This document shows, piece by piece, positions 50,036 through 57,844 of a stretch of 64,000 nucleotides of DNA. Below the pieces are notes generated by a model that was not told the DNA's origin, ran no database searches, and was given only the letters and a program-made list of their open reading frames with translations. This DNA is from Tumebacillus sp. BK434 (GTDB taxonomy: Bacteria; Bacillota; Bacilli; Tumebacillales; Tumebacillaceae): positions 930,001-994,000 of the forward strand of contig NZ_SLXS01000001.1 in the NCBI RefSeq assembly GCF_004340785.1. Direction: 5' to 3'. Position 1 is the first letter of the stretch. Every line of letters begins with the position of its first letter. The position numbers and the translations under genes were made by a program.

Positions 50036-50121
50036 TGCGAAGCGCCGGTACGGCAACGGTGAAAACGTACAAACCCCACGACAGTCCGCGTATCTTCCGG
50101 ACAATCGCGGAAGCCAATACG

Positions 50122-50167
50122 AAAAAGCGTGCTTCCAACTACGCTCATTCGTAGCTGAAAACACGCT
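50122..50167 (-). terminator. Terminator downstream of tRNA-Thr
   Basis: AGCGTG pairs with CACGCT and an inner CTACG with CGTAG; the distal arm is followed by TTTTT on the minus strand. It ends the tRNA transcript before the UDP-glucose dehydrogenase gene. Confidence 0.8.
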
Positions 50168-50178
50168 AGTTTGGGGAA

Positions 50179-50254
50179 TGGTGCCGGCGAAAGGAATCGA
50201 ACCCTCGACCCACTGATTACAAGTCAGTTGCTCTGCCATCTGAGCTACACCGGC
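50179..50254 (-). tRNA. tRNA-Thr (anticodon TGT), CCA encoded
   Basis: The minus strand folds as a full cloverleaf: acceptor GCCGGTG / CGCCGGC, D arm with AGCTCAGATGGCAGAGC, anticodon stem ACTGA / TCAGT with loop CTTGTAA (anticodon TGT), and T arm GAGGGTTCGATTCCTTT. The discriminator A is followed by an encoded CCA. Confidence 0.96.
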
Positions 50255-50278
50255 AAGAATTGTCGTTCAATTGGCAAT

Positions 50279-50307
50279 AGAATAACGAAGGTGTCGAAAG
50301 AAGTCAA
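50279..50307 (-). promoter_or_regulatory. Promoter of tRNA-Thr
   Basis: TTGACT (50302-50307) and TATTCT (50279-50284) are exactly 17 bp apart, placing the start about 18 bases before the mature tRNA 5' end. Confidence 0.75.
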
Positions 50308-50408
50308 CACTGTTTTATAAGAAATCTGAAGAATTTGTACACTCACCACTTATGTGTCATGAAATCTTTTTACACAGCATATGTTTGGACAAGGGAGGCG
50401 TCGACATC

Positions 50409-50744
50409 ATGAAGAAGTGGGTGCTGGCATGGCTCGTTTTTACCGCATATCTCGTGACAAACTTAAGCATCATGCAGTCGGCTGAGCAGCCGCATCTGGT
50501 CGCGACGATGCTGCTCGGCTTTTTCTTCTATCTGATCCTCGGCTTGCGTGGCGTCTACGGCGCGGCGGCGGCGGTGACGGTGATCGTCATGCTGGCGGTG
50601 GCCGTCCATCAGCTGAAACATCCCGGCTATGCGCTGCTCTACGTGTCGGATGTCCTGCTGCGCCTCGCGCTCGACCTCGTCACCATCCTCGGCGGCGGCG
50701 GACTCGGCTATTGGGTACAGCGAATGCTGTTGCCCCAAAAATAA
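50409..50744 (+). CDS. Small integral membrane protein of unknown function
   Basis: A 111-residue protein with about four hydrophobic stretches: 4-22, 30-48 (MLLGFFFYLILGL), 52-66 (AAAAVTVIVMLAVAV) and a C-terminal amphipathic segment followed by LGGGGLGYWVQRML. ATG 50409 lies nine bases after AGGGAGG. It stands alone between tRNA-Thr and the RND operon. No family recognised. Confidence 0.65.
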   Translation: MKKWVLAWLVFTAYLVTNLSIMQSAEQPHLVATMLLGFFFYLILGLRGVYGAAAAVTVIVMLAVAVHQLKHPGYALLYVSDVLLRLALDLVTILGGGGLGYWVQRMLLPQK

Positions 50745-50788
50745 AGTACGCCCTGCCGCAGTCCCTTCTGCAACAAGGCGTACTTGAT
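50743..50788 (+). terminator. Probable terminator hairpin
   Basis: AAGTACGCC pairs with GGCGTACTT across a loop that itself can fold (GCAG/CTGC). There is no long T-run, so termination may be weak or the element may have another role. Confidence 0.45.
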
Positions 50789-51086
50789 ATGTAGTAGCCT
50801 CCAAGACACCGAGCCGACCCATTCAGCTGATCCTTGAGAAGCAAAGTTTGTCGATTGTTTTGTCGAACTGTGTCGTTCCTTGATGAGACTATAACATGAG
50901 TTTCAGAATCCACTCAAACCCCTTTACACCCCCTTAACAGTAATCACCATTCTTTTCCGAACGAATTCTCCATAAACCTCCCGTTTCCTACCCGCTCCCC
51001 AATTTAAACCTGCACATAGAAACAATGGTCTCGTAACACACTAATTCCACCTATGGAAAATGTACGCAACAGGTGGAGGTGAGCCG
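50789..51086 (+). promoter_or_regulatory. Non-coding leader upstream of the RND operon
   Basis: About 300 bp with no gene. The proximal half carries three Spo0A-box-like repeats and a TATAAC -10; the distal half is pyrimidine-rich and shows no further element I can name. The GGAGGTGA ribosome binding site of the lipoprotein gene closes it. Confidence 0.6.
50847..50895 (+). promoter_or_regulatory. Three tandem Spo0A-box-like repeats with a -10 element
   Basis: TGTCGAT (50849-50855), TGTCGAA (50861-50867, a perfect core) and TGTCGTT (50871-50877) occur in one orientation at 10-12 bp spacing, about one helical turn. A -10-like TATAAC is at 50890-50895, and the -35 position would fall inside the last two boxes, the arrangement seen at Spo0A-activated sigma-A promoters. 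The leader to the lipoprotein gene would be about 185 nt. Confidence 0.55.
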
Positions 51087-52316
51087 ATGAACCAGATCTT
51101 TCGCACCGGTTGTCTCTCGCTGAGCCTCACAGCCTTGCTGCTGGCAGGCTGCGGCGGCGATCGACAGCAAGGCGCTCAGCCGGAAGCGACGCCGGTCAGC
51201 GCCTATCGGGTAACAACACGCGACATCCCCGAAACGATCCTGCTGCCCGGCCGCGTCATCGCCGGCAGCGAAGTGGCCGTCTCCGCCACCGTCCCCGGCC
51301 AGCTCGAGGCGGTGTCCGCCAAAGTCGGCGACCGCGTGCAGGCGGGACAGCTGCTCGCCACGCTGAACAATCCGTCGGCGAGCTCCTCCCTGCAGGAAGC
51401 GAAGCGCAACCTGCAGACGCTCGAGGGCCAGCTCGACCAGCTCCGCCACCTTGGCGGCCAGTCGCCCGCCGGGCGCGTCGCCGAGCTGCAAGAGCAGATC
51501 CGCCGGCGCATCCGCGATCTGACCGAAACAGCCAAGACGGGCAAACTCCCCGGCCAAGCGGAACTGGTCGCTTCCGGGCAGGAGCTGGTGCGGCTGCAGA
51601 CGGAGCTGGCCCGCCTGCAGACCGAATCGGCCGTCTCCGAGTCGCTCAACCAGCTGCGCGCCCCGCTCCTGCAAGGCTTGCAGATGCAGGTCGAACAAGC
51701 CCGCCAGTTGGTCAAAGCGGCCGAAGCCCAAGCGGCGGCCGCGCGGATCACCGCGCCGATCGCCGGCACGGTGCTGGCCCAAAACGCTGCCAAAGGCGCG
51801 CCCGCCCTGCCCGGCACGCCGCTGTTCAGCATCGGCTCGGTCGAGCAGGTCGAGTTCGAAGTGCTGCTCGACCCGAACGTCGTCCCGCGCCTGCAAGCGG
51901 GACAAGCGGCGGCGGTGCAGGTCGGCACACAGCCCGCGGCCCAGACCAAGCTCGCCTCCGTCTCGCCGGCCGTGCAGCCGCAAGCGAAGTCTTTCACGGC
52001 CCGCGCCGCGCTGCCGAACCCAAACGGGTGGTTCAAGCCCGGCATGATCGGCCAGGCCACCATCACCCTCGCCGCGCACAAAGGCGTGCTCTCGGTGCCA
52101 AAAGCGGCTGTGTTACGCGACGCGAACGGCCCGTTTGTGATGCGGATTGAGAACGATCAGGCCCGCCTCGTCCGCATCAAGCCCGGCTATGACAACGGGA
52201 CGTGGGTCGAAGTGCTATCCGGCCTGCAGCAAGACGAACGGATCGTCTATGGCGGTGTTGAGCGCATGCAACCGGGCATGAAAGTCACCGTCACCGAAAC
52301 GGAGCCTGCGTCATGA
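51087..52316 (+). CDS. RND efflux membrane-fusion lipoprotein
   Basis: A 409-residue periplasmic-adaptor-type protein. The signal ends in a lipobox LLLAGC with lipidated Cys22. Two lipoyl half-motifs (VSATVPGQLEAVSAKVGDRVQAGQLLATL near 70-98 and ARITAPIAGTVLAQNA near 230) flank a long alpha-helical hairpin of about 120 residues, followed by beta-barrel and membrane-proximal domains. In Gram-positive bacteria such proteins sit on the outer face of the membrane and work with an RND pump. The ATG 51087 has GGAGGTGA just before it. The stop overlaps the pump start by 4 bp. Spo0A-like boxes lie upstream. Confidence 0.88.
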   Translation: MNQIFRTGCLSLSLTALLLAGCGGDRQQGAQPEATPVSAYRVTTRDIPETILLPGRVIAGSEVAVSATVPGQLEAVSAKVGDRVQAGQLLATLNNPSASSSLQEAKRNLQTLEGQLDQLRHLGGQSPAGRVAELQEQIRRRIRDLTETAKTGKLPGQAELVASGQELVRLQTELARLQTESAVSESLNQLRAPLLQGLQMQVEQARQLVKAAEAQAAAARITAPIAGTVLAQNAAKGAPALPGTPLFSIGSVEQVEFEVLLDPNVVPRLQAGQAAAVQVGTQPAAQTKLASVSPAVQPQAKSFTARAALPNPNGWFKPGMIGQATITLAAHKGVLSVPKAAVLRDANGPFVMRIENDQARLVRIKPGYDNGTWVEVLSGLQQDERIVYGGVERMQPGMKVTVTETEPAS

Positions 52317-55300
52317 GGCTGTCCGAGCTGTCTGTCAAACGCCCGGTCGCCGCGACGATGATCATCGTTGCCCTCGTCATTCTCGGCGGTGTCTCCCTGT
52401 TCCGGTTGCCGGTCGAGCTGTTCCCGCGCATGACCTTCCCGCTCGCCGCCGTCACCGTGCAAAGCCCGGGCTCGGCGCCCGACGTCCTCGAGCAGATGGT
52501 CACCCGGCCGCTCGAAGCGATCCTCGGCACGACCAACAATGTGAAAAACGTCTCGTCGGTCACCCGCAGTGGCGGCGTGATGGTGCTGGTCGAGTTCGAC
52601 TGGGGCACCGACATGGATTTTGCCACGCTGCAGATGCGCGAGAAGATCGACTTCATCCGCAACCAGTTGCCCGAAGGCATCCAGCAGCCGATCGTCTTGC
52701 GCTTCGACCCCAACCTGCTGCCGGTGATCCAGTTCGGGATGAGCGGCGGGCGCGACCTGACCGAGCTGAACCGGATGGCGGAGACGATCCGCACCCGCCT
52801 CGAGCGCGTCGAAGGCGTGGCGGCGGTGCAGACCACCGGCGGCACGGAGCGCGTCATCAACCTGACCGTCAATCCGCTCGCCTTGCAGGAGCGCGGGCTG
52901 ACCCTGAACCAGCTCAGCCAACTGCTCGCTTCCGAGAATCTCACCTTGCCCGGCGGCCAAGTCCGCGAGGCGGAGCGCAACCTCTCGATCGTCGTGAAAG
53001 GCGATTTCCCATCGCTGGAAGCGCTGCTCAACCTGCCGCTCGCCTCCCCGCAAGGCAACCGCTTTCACCTGCGCGATGTCGCCGCCGTCGAAGAAGCGGT
53101 CGCCGAAGCGGGCAGCCTCTCGCGGATGAACGGCAAGCCGAGCATTTCCTTGTCGATTCAAAAGCTGTCCGAAGCGAACACCGTGCAAGTGTCGAACGGT
53201 GTGCAGGCCGCACTGGCCGGTCTGAAAAGCGAACTGCCCGCCAACATGCAGCTGGTGCCGCTGTTCGACCAGGCCGATTTTATCAAGCAGTCGATCCGGA
53301 CGCTGACCCGGGACATGCTGCTCGGCGGCGCGTTTGCTGCGCTCATCCTGTATTTCTTCCTGCGCAGTTGGCGGAGCACGCTGGTCATCTCGCTGGCGAT
53401 CCCCGTCTCGATCATCGCGACGTTCATCATGGTCTACTTCGCCGGACAGTCGGTGAACATGCTGACGATGGGCGGTCTGGCGCTTGGCGTCGGGGCGATG
53501 GTCGACACAGCAGTGGTGATCTTGGAAAACATCTACCGCCACCGCCAGCTCGGGCGTTCGCTGTATGACGCCGTGCTGGAAGGTTCGAGCGAAGTGTCTT
53601 TGGCGGTGACGGCGGCGGCGTTCGCTTCGGTCGTCGTCTTCGCCCCGATCATTTTCGTCTCCGGCCTCGCCGCCCAGCTGTTCCGTCCGCTGGCGCTGAC
53701 CGTCACCTTTTCGCATCTGGCCTCGCTGTTCAGTGCGCTGTTGCTCGTGCCGATGTTCGCCTACTATTTTCTGCGCGGTGAAAAGCAGTTCGCCGCGCTG
53801 AGCCCGGCGGAGGTGGAGCGGGCGGAAACGCAGCACGACCCAGAAAAACAGGGCCGGCTGGGACGCGCCTATGCGCGCCTCTTGCATTGGGCGGTGCACC
53901 ATCGCACAGCGGTGATGCTGACCACGCTGTTGCTCGTTCTGCTCTCGGCCGCCGCCTATCCATTTATCGGCAAAGAGTTCCTGCCCAAAGGAGATCAGGG
54001 CATGATCGCCGTCAATGTCACCCTGCCGGCCGGGGCCACCATGGAGCGCACCGCCAAACGGGTCGCCCGCGCCGAAAAATTGATCGGGGCAACGCCCGAA
54101 GTCGGGACGGTCTTCGTCACCATCGGCGGCGGCAGCGTCTACAACCCGACGGCCGGCGTGCAGTCGCACAAAGCGACGCTGAACATCCAGCTCAAAGACC
54201 GCGCCGCGCGCAGCCGCAGCACGGTCGAAGTGGCCGATGACTTGCGGGCGCGGCTGCGCACCGTGCCGGAAGCGAAGATCAACGTGCAGGTGTCGGGCGA
54301 CCAGTTCGGCGGCGGCACCGGCCGGCCGATCCAGATCCGGCTGCGCGGCGATGATGACGCCAAGCTGCGCCAACTGGCCGAGCAGACCACATCGGAGATC
54401 ATGGCGGTGCAAGGCGTCCGCGAAGCGAGCGCCGAGCGCGAGCAGCTGGTGGAAGAGGTGCAGATCACCGTCAACCGCGAGGCGGCGCTGTCCTACGGCC
54501 TGACCAACGCACAGGTCGCAGGACTGGTCAACATCGCCATGCAGGGCCAGACGGTGACTCGCTACCGGACGGAGAATCAGGAGATCGACGTGCGGATGCA
54601 GATCCCGCCGGAAATGCGCGCTTCGGTGGAACGGCTCAAGCAGCTGCCCCTCGCCTCGCCGCTCGGCGCGACCGTCACGCTGGGCTCCTTGTCCGACATC
54701 CAGTTCGTCCAGGCGCCGTCGGGCATCTCACGCTTCAACAACCAGCGCGAGATGACGGTGGAAGCCGACTACATCGGGCGCGACCTCGGCCATGTGATGG
54801 ACGACATCCGCGAGCGGCTCGATACCCGCCTCGACCTGCCGCGCGGCTACTCGATCGAGTACGGCGGCGAGTCGGAGCAGATGAACGACGCCTTCCGCAA
54901 GCTGGAAGGTGCGTTGGTTCTGGCGCTCCTGCTCGTCTACATGGTGATGGCGGCACAGTTTGAGTCGTTTTTCCATCCGTTCATTATCATGTTTTCCGTG
55001 CCGGTGACGATCGTCGGAGTCGTGTTCGGCCTGCTCGTCACCGGGCGTTCGCTCGGCGTCGGCGCCTACATCGGACTGATCGTGCTGGTCGGCATCGTCG
55101 TCAACAACGCGATCATCCTGATCGACTATGTCAACCGCCTGCGCCGCCGCGGGCTGGACCGCATCCAGGCGGTGCTGCAGGCCGGACCGGTCCGCCTGCG
55201 CCCGATCCTGATGACGGCGGGCGCGACGGTGCTCGGCGTCCTGCCCGCCTCGCTCGGCTACGGCGAAGGGGCGGAGATCCAAGCGCCGCTGGCGACGGTG

Positions 55301-55405
55301 GTCCTGTTTGGCCTGACGTTTTCCACGCTGATTACGCTGGTGTTGATCCCGGTCGTCTACCTGTCGTTTGACATGTGGCTGGAACGCTGGAAAGCCCGGA
55401 GGTGA
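52313..55405 (+). CDS. swrC: RND family exporter (AcrB/SwrC type)
   Basis: A 1030-residue, 12-helix pump with the duplicated layout of the HAE RND group: helix 1 ([19 protein letters not shown]), a large extracellular loop, helices 2-6, then the repeat from about residue 530. The proton-relay helix 4 reads [16 protein letters not shown]: the first Asp is kept and the second position is Thr, as is usual in Gram-positive members. [18 protein letters not shown] is the matching helix 10. The closest well-known relative by type is SwrC (YerP), the surfactin-resistance pump of B. subtilis. Its substrate here is unknown; the lipopeptide made 11 kb away is a candidate. Symbol given by type, not proven orthology. 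Confidence 0.85.
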   Translation: MRLSELSVKRPVAATMIIVALVILGGVSLFRLPVELFPRMTFPLAAVTVQSPGSAPDVLEQMVTRPLEAILGTTNNVKNVSSVTRSGGVMVLVEFDWGTDMDFATLQMREKIDFIRNQLPEGIQQPIVLRFDPNLLPVIQFGMSGGRDLTELNRMAETIRTRLERVEGVAAVQTTGGTERVINLTVNPLALQERGLTLNQLSQLLASENLTLPGGQVREAERNLSIVVKGDFPSLEALLNLPLASPQGNRFHLRDVAAVEEAVAEAGSLSRMNGKPSISLSIQKLSEANTVQVSNGVQAALAGLKSELPANMQLVPLFDQADFIKQSIRTLTRDMLLGGAFAALILYFFLRSWRSTLVISLAIPVSIIATFIMVYFAGQSVNMLTMGGLALGVGAMVDTAVVILENIYRHRQLGRSLYDAVLEGSSEVSLAVTAAAFASVVVFAPIIFVSGLAAQLFRPLALTVTFSHLASLFSALLLVPMFAYYFLRGEKQFAALSPAEVERAETQHDPEKQGRLGRAYARLLHWAVHHRTAVMLTTLLLVLLSAAAYPFIGKEFLPKGDQGMIAVNVTLPAGATMERTAKRVARAEKLIGATPEVGTVFVTIGGGSVYNPTAGVQSHKATLNIQLKDRAARSRSTVEVADDLRARLRTVPEAKINVQVSGDQFGGGTGRPIQIRLRGDDDAKLRQLAEQTTSEIMAVQGVREASAEREQLVEEVQITVNREAALSYGLTNAQVAGLVNIAMQGQTVTRYRTENQEIDVRMQIPPEMRASVERLKQLPLASPLGATVTLGSLSDIQFVQAPSGISRFNNQREMTVEADYIGRDLGHVMDDIRERLDTRLDLPRGYSIEYGGESEQMNDAFRKLEGALVLALLLVYMVMAAQFESFFHPFIIMFSVPVTIVGVVFGLLVTGRSLGVGAYIGLIVLVGIVVNNAIILIDYVNRLRRRGLDRIQAVLQAGPVRLRPILMTAGATVLGVLPASLGYGEGAEIQAPLATVVLFGLTFSTLITLVLIPVVYLSFDMWLERWKARR

Positions 55406-55413
55406 ACCTGTGC

Positions 55414-56478
55414 ATGGCGTCTCGTCTGTTCTTGCTCTTCCTTTTGTCCCTGCTGGTCTGCTTCCACCCGGTACAAAAAGCGTTGGCAGCCGATCTGACG
55501 CCGCTCCCCAAACATCTGAACTACGTGGCGATCGGCGACTCGGTCACTGCCGGCTGGGGGACACCGGCGATCGCTGGCACGCGCGTCAATGGCTATGTCG
55601 CGCACCTGCACCGCCAGATGCAAGTGCGCGGGCAAGCCACCCTGCACAATTTCGGCATTCCGGGCTTAACGAGCGGCCAGTTCCTTTTCTTGCTCGACCA
55701 CTGGCCGGAAGCGAGCCAGCATCTGCAGCGCGCCGACCTGATCACCTTGTCGATCGGCGGCAACGACATCATCTGGACGGAGCATCAAAAGCCGGGCGAC
55801 GTGATGGCGATGCGCGAGGCGCTGACCAAATACCAGACCAACATCCGCACCATCCTTGCCCTGTTCCGGCAGCTCAACGTCGATACCCGCTTGTTCGTGC
55901 TAGAAGTGTACAATCCATTCCCGGAAAAAGACCCGCGCCACACGCAGCTCAGCGAGTGGATCACCTGGGTCAACGAGTCGATTCTCGCCGCCGCCAAAGC
56001 GTACGATGCGGATGTGGTGCCGGTGGCATCGCTGTTTTTGGGGCATGAAAAAGAGTACGTCAACCTGGCCAACAACGACATTCATCCGAACGCCAAAGGC
56101 CACGCGCTGATCGCCGAAACGATCTCGCAGGCGCTGTTCGGCTCGTTTATCCCGCTGCCCGTCGCCGCCGAGATGAAGCCGAACCTGCTCTGGAACGGAG
56201 AACGGCGCCCGCTCCGCTCTGATCTGGTGTTGGAAAATGACACCGTCTACGCGTCCCTGCCCCTGATCCGGGAACTGCCCGGCACCGGCCGCCCCTCCAT
56301 CCGGTCGCGGATCGGCTCGGTCTTCGCGCGGGTCAACGGCAAGCGGATCGCGCTGCCGTCGCCGGTGTTTTTAAAAGACGGCTTGCCCTACCTGCCCTTG
56401 CGCCCGGTGATCGAAACGGTCGGTGCGCGAGTGTACTGGGTGCCGGACAGCCGGACGATCTCGGTGTTCAGCAAATAG
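55414..56478 (+). CDS. Secreted SGNH/GDSL hydrolase with C-terminal stalk-protein-like domain
   Basis: A 354-residue exported esterase-like protein: signal peptide to about residue 28, then the four SGNH blocks AIGDSVTAGWG (nucleophile Ser, near 43), NFGIPGLTSG (Gly), LSIGGNDI (Asn, near 115) and NNDIHPNAKGH (Asp-His, near 205). Residues 240-354 resemble a copper-amine-oxidase N-terminal-like (stalk) domain: LENDTVYASLPLIRELPG, INGK-type turns and LPYLPLRPVIETVGARV. Such hydrolases deacylate lipids or cell-wall polysaccharides. The start is ATG 55414 with GGAGG 11 bases upstream, right at the pump stop, so it is in the RND operon. The unusual partnering suggests it acts on the exported molecule or the envelope. 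Confidence 0.82.
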   Translation: MASRLFLLFLLSLLVCFHPVQKALAADLTPLPKHLNYVAIGDSVTAGWGTPAIAGTRVNGYVAHLHRQMQVRGQATLHNFGIPGLTSGQFLFLLDHWPEASQHLQRADLITLSIGGNDIIWTEHQKPGDVMAMREALTKYQTNIRTILALFRQLNVDTRLFVLEVYNPFPEKDPRHTQLSEWITWVNESILAAAKAYDADVVPVASLFLGHEKEYVNLANNDIHPNAKGHALIAETISQALFGSFIPLPVAAEMKPNLLWNGERRPLRSDLVLENDTVYASLPLIRELPGTGRPSIRSRIGSVFARVNGKRIALPSPVFLKDGLPYLPLRPVIETVGARVYWVPDSRTISVFSK

Positions 56479-56512
56479 AAAAACCTTGACCCCTGTGCGG
56501 TCAAGGTTTTCT
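56478..56512. terminator. Bidirectional intrinsic terminator
   Basis: AAACCTTGACC pairs with GGTCAAGGTTT; A and T runs on both sides. It ends the RND operon and the convergent aminopeptidase gene. Confidence 0.92.
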
Positions 56513-56528
56513 ATTTGCTTTTGTTTGA

Positions 56529-57758
56529 TTATGCCCAGTTGCCGTTGCGGAACAGCGGCACGCGGGTGCCGTCTTCGCGCTCGCCGTCGATGTCGAGCTC
56601 CGCCGACCCGATCATGAAGTCGACATGGATGATCGACGTATTCAACCCATGCTCGGCCAACTGCTCGCGGGTCATCTCCTGCCCGCCCTTGAGGTTCAGC
56701 GGGTAGGCTGAGCCGAGCGCGAAATGGCAGGATGCGTTTTCGTCGAACAAGGTGTTGCGGAAGACGATGTTCAGGTTGGAGATCGGCGAGTCTTGCGGCA
56801 CGAGCGCCACTTCGCCGAGGAATTGGGCGCTGTCATCCGCCGAGATCATTTCCTGCAGCACTGCGTCGCCTTTTTCAGCAGATGCTTCGACGATGCGGCC
56901 GTCTTGGAACTTGATGGTGATGCCTTCGATCAGCTGCCCGCTGTACTCCAGCGGGAACGTGCTTTTCACCACGCCGTTGACGCCGGTGCGCAGCGGTGCA
57001 GAGAACACTTCTTCCGTCGGGATGTTCGGCAGGTACTTGGTGCCTTTTTCGTCGGTCAGGCGGCCGCCGACCCAGATGTGTCCGCGCGGCAGTTCGAGCG
57101 ACAGTTCGGTACCGCCGCCGCTGTAATGCAGGCGCAGGAACTGTTCATCGGTCAGCCATTTGGCCCGGCTTTCGATCTGCTCCACCTTCTGCTGCCAGTA
57201 GGCGATCGGGTCTTCCTGATCGAGCCCGGTGATGTAGCGGATCGAATCCCACAGCTTGGTCATGCCCGCTTCCGGCGACAGCTCCGGGAAGACGATCGCC
57301 GCCCATTCCGGCGTCGGAATCATCACCATCGACCAGCTGCTTTTGCTCGCTTGCTGCAAGTCGCGCTGGCGGCGCATCGCTTTGCCCAGCGCTTGATAGT
57401 ACTTGCCGATGCGCGCTGCGTCCAAGCCGCTCAGATGCCCCGGCTTCGGCGCATAGATGCCGAGCATCGCGCCGCCTTCTTCCAGCGTGCCGACAAAATC
57501 GCGGACATACCCTTCCGGCACCAGTTCGAGCGTCTCTTCCGGAGCCAGCTCCAAACGGGTGCGCAGCGTGTCTTCATCCGACCAGTCGACCCATACATGG
57601 TTCGCACCGGCCGCATACGCTTGCTTCACCACTTCCCGCGCGAACGCTGCCGCCTCGACCGGCGCGCGCACGATCACCTTTTGCCCCGGCTGCACGTTGA
57701 TCCCTTGTCGGACGGCCAGTTCTGCATATTTGCGAAGCTGTTCAGCTGTCATCGTCAT
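56529..57758 (-). CDS. ampS: M29 family aminopeptidase (AmpS/PepS type)
   Basis: A 409-residue metallo-aminopeptidase. Metal-ligand regions of the M29 family are visible: Glu in SAPLRTGVNG/STFPLEYSG neighbourhood (near 250-275), ENASCHFALGSAYP near 345 (Glu and His) and IIHVDFMIGS near 378 (His and Asp). LHYSGGGTELSLELP near 210 is also characteristic. These cytosolic exopeptidases remove N-terminal residues and need cobalt, zinc or manganese. The ATG 57758 has AGGAGGAG eight bases upstream. Monocistronic between two terminators. Confidence 0.9.
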   Translation of the reverse strand: MTMTAEQLRKYAELAVRQGINVQPGQKVIVRAPVEAAAFAREVVKQAYAAGANHVWVDWSDEDTLRTRLELAPEETLELVPEGYVRDFVGTLEEGGAMLGIYAPKPGHLSGLDAARIGKYYQALGKAMRRQRDLQQASKSSWSMVMIPTPEWAAIVFPELSPEAGMTKLWDSIRYITGLDQEDPIAYWQQKVEQIESRAKWLTDEQFLRLHYSGGGTELSLELPRGHIWVGGRLTDEKGTKYLPNIPTEEVFSAPLRTGVNGVVKSTFPLEYSGQLIEGITIKFQDGRIVEASAEKGDAVLQEMISADDSAQFLGEVALVPQDSPISNLNIVFRNTLFDENASCHFALGSAYPLNLKGGQEMTREQLAEHGLNTSIIHVDFMIGSAELDIDGEREDGTRVPLFRNGNWA

Positions 57759-57814
57759 CTTTCGATCTCCTCCTGCTTGTCCCTCTGTTTAGAGTAAGCA
57801 TAATCGAAAAAGAC

Positions 57815-57844
57815 AAAAAAGACCAGCAGGATTCCCTGCCGGTC
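57815..57844 (-). terminator. Terminator of the helicase operon
   Basis: GACCGGCAGG / CCTGCTGGTC on the minus strand (one mismatch) is followed by six Ts and overlaps the helicase stop codon. Confidence 0.88.

Noticed and set aside
50059-50072. cre-like sequence TGAAAACGTACAAA upstream of UDP-glucose dehydrogenase
   Set aside because: Two mismatches at conserved cre positions; too weak to call a CcpA site.
52247-54412. Minus-strand open frame (721 codons) opposite the RND pump
   Set aside because: The plus strand encodes an unmistakable full-length RND protein; the antisense translation is His/Arg/Gln-rich without motifs.
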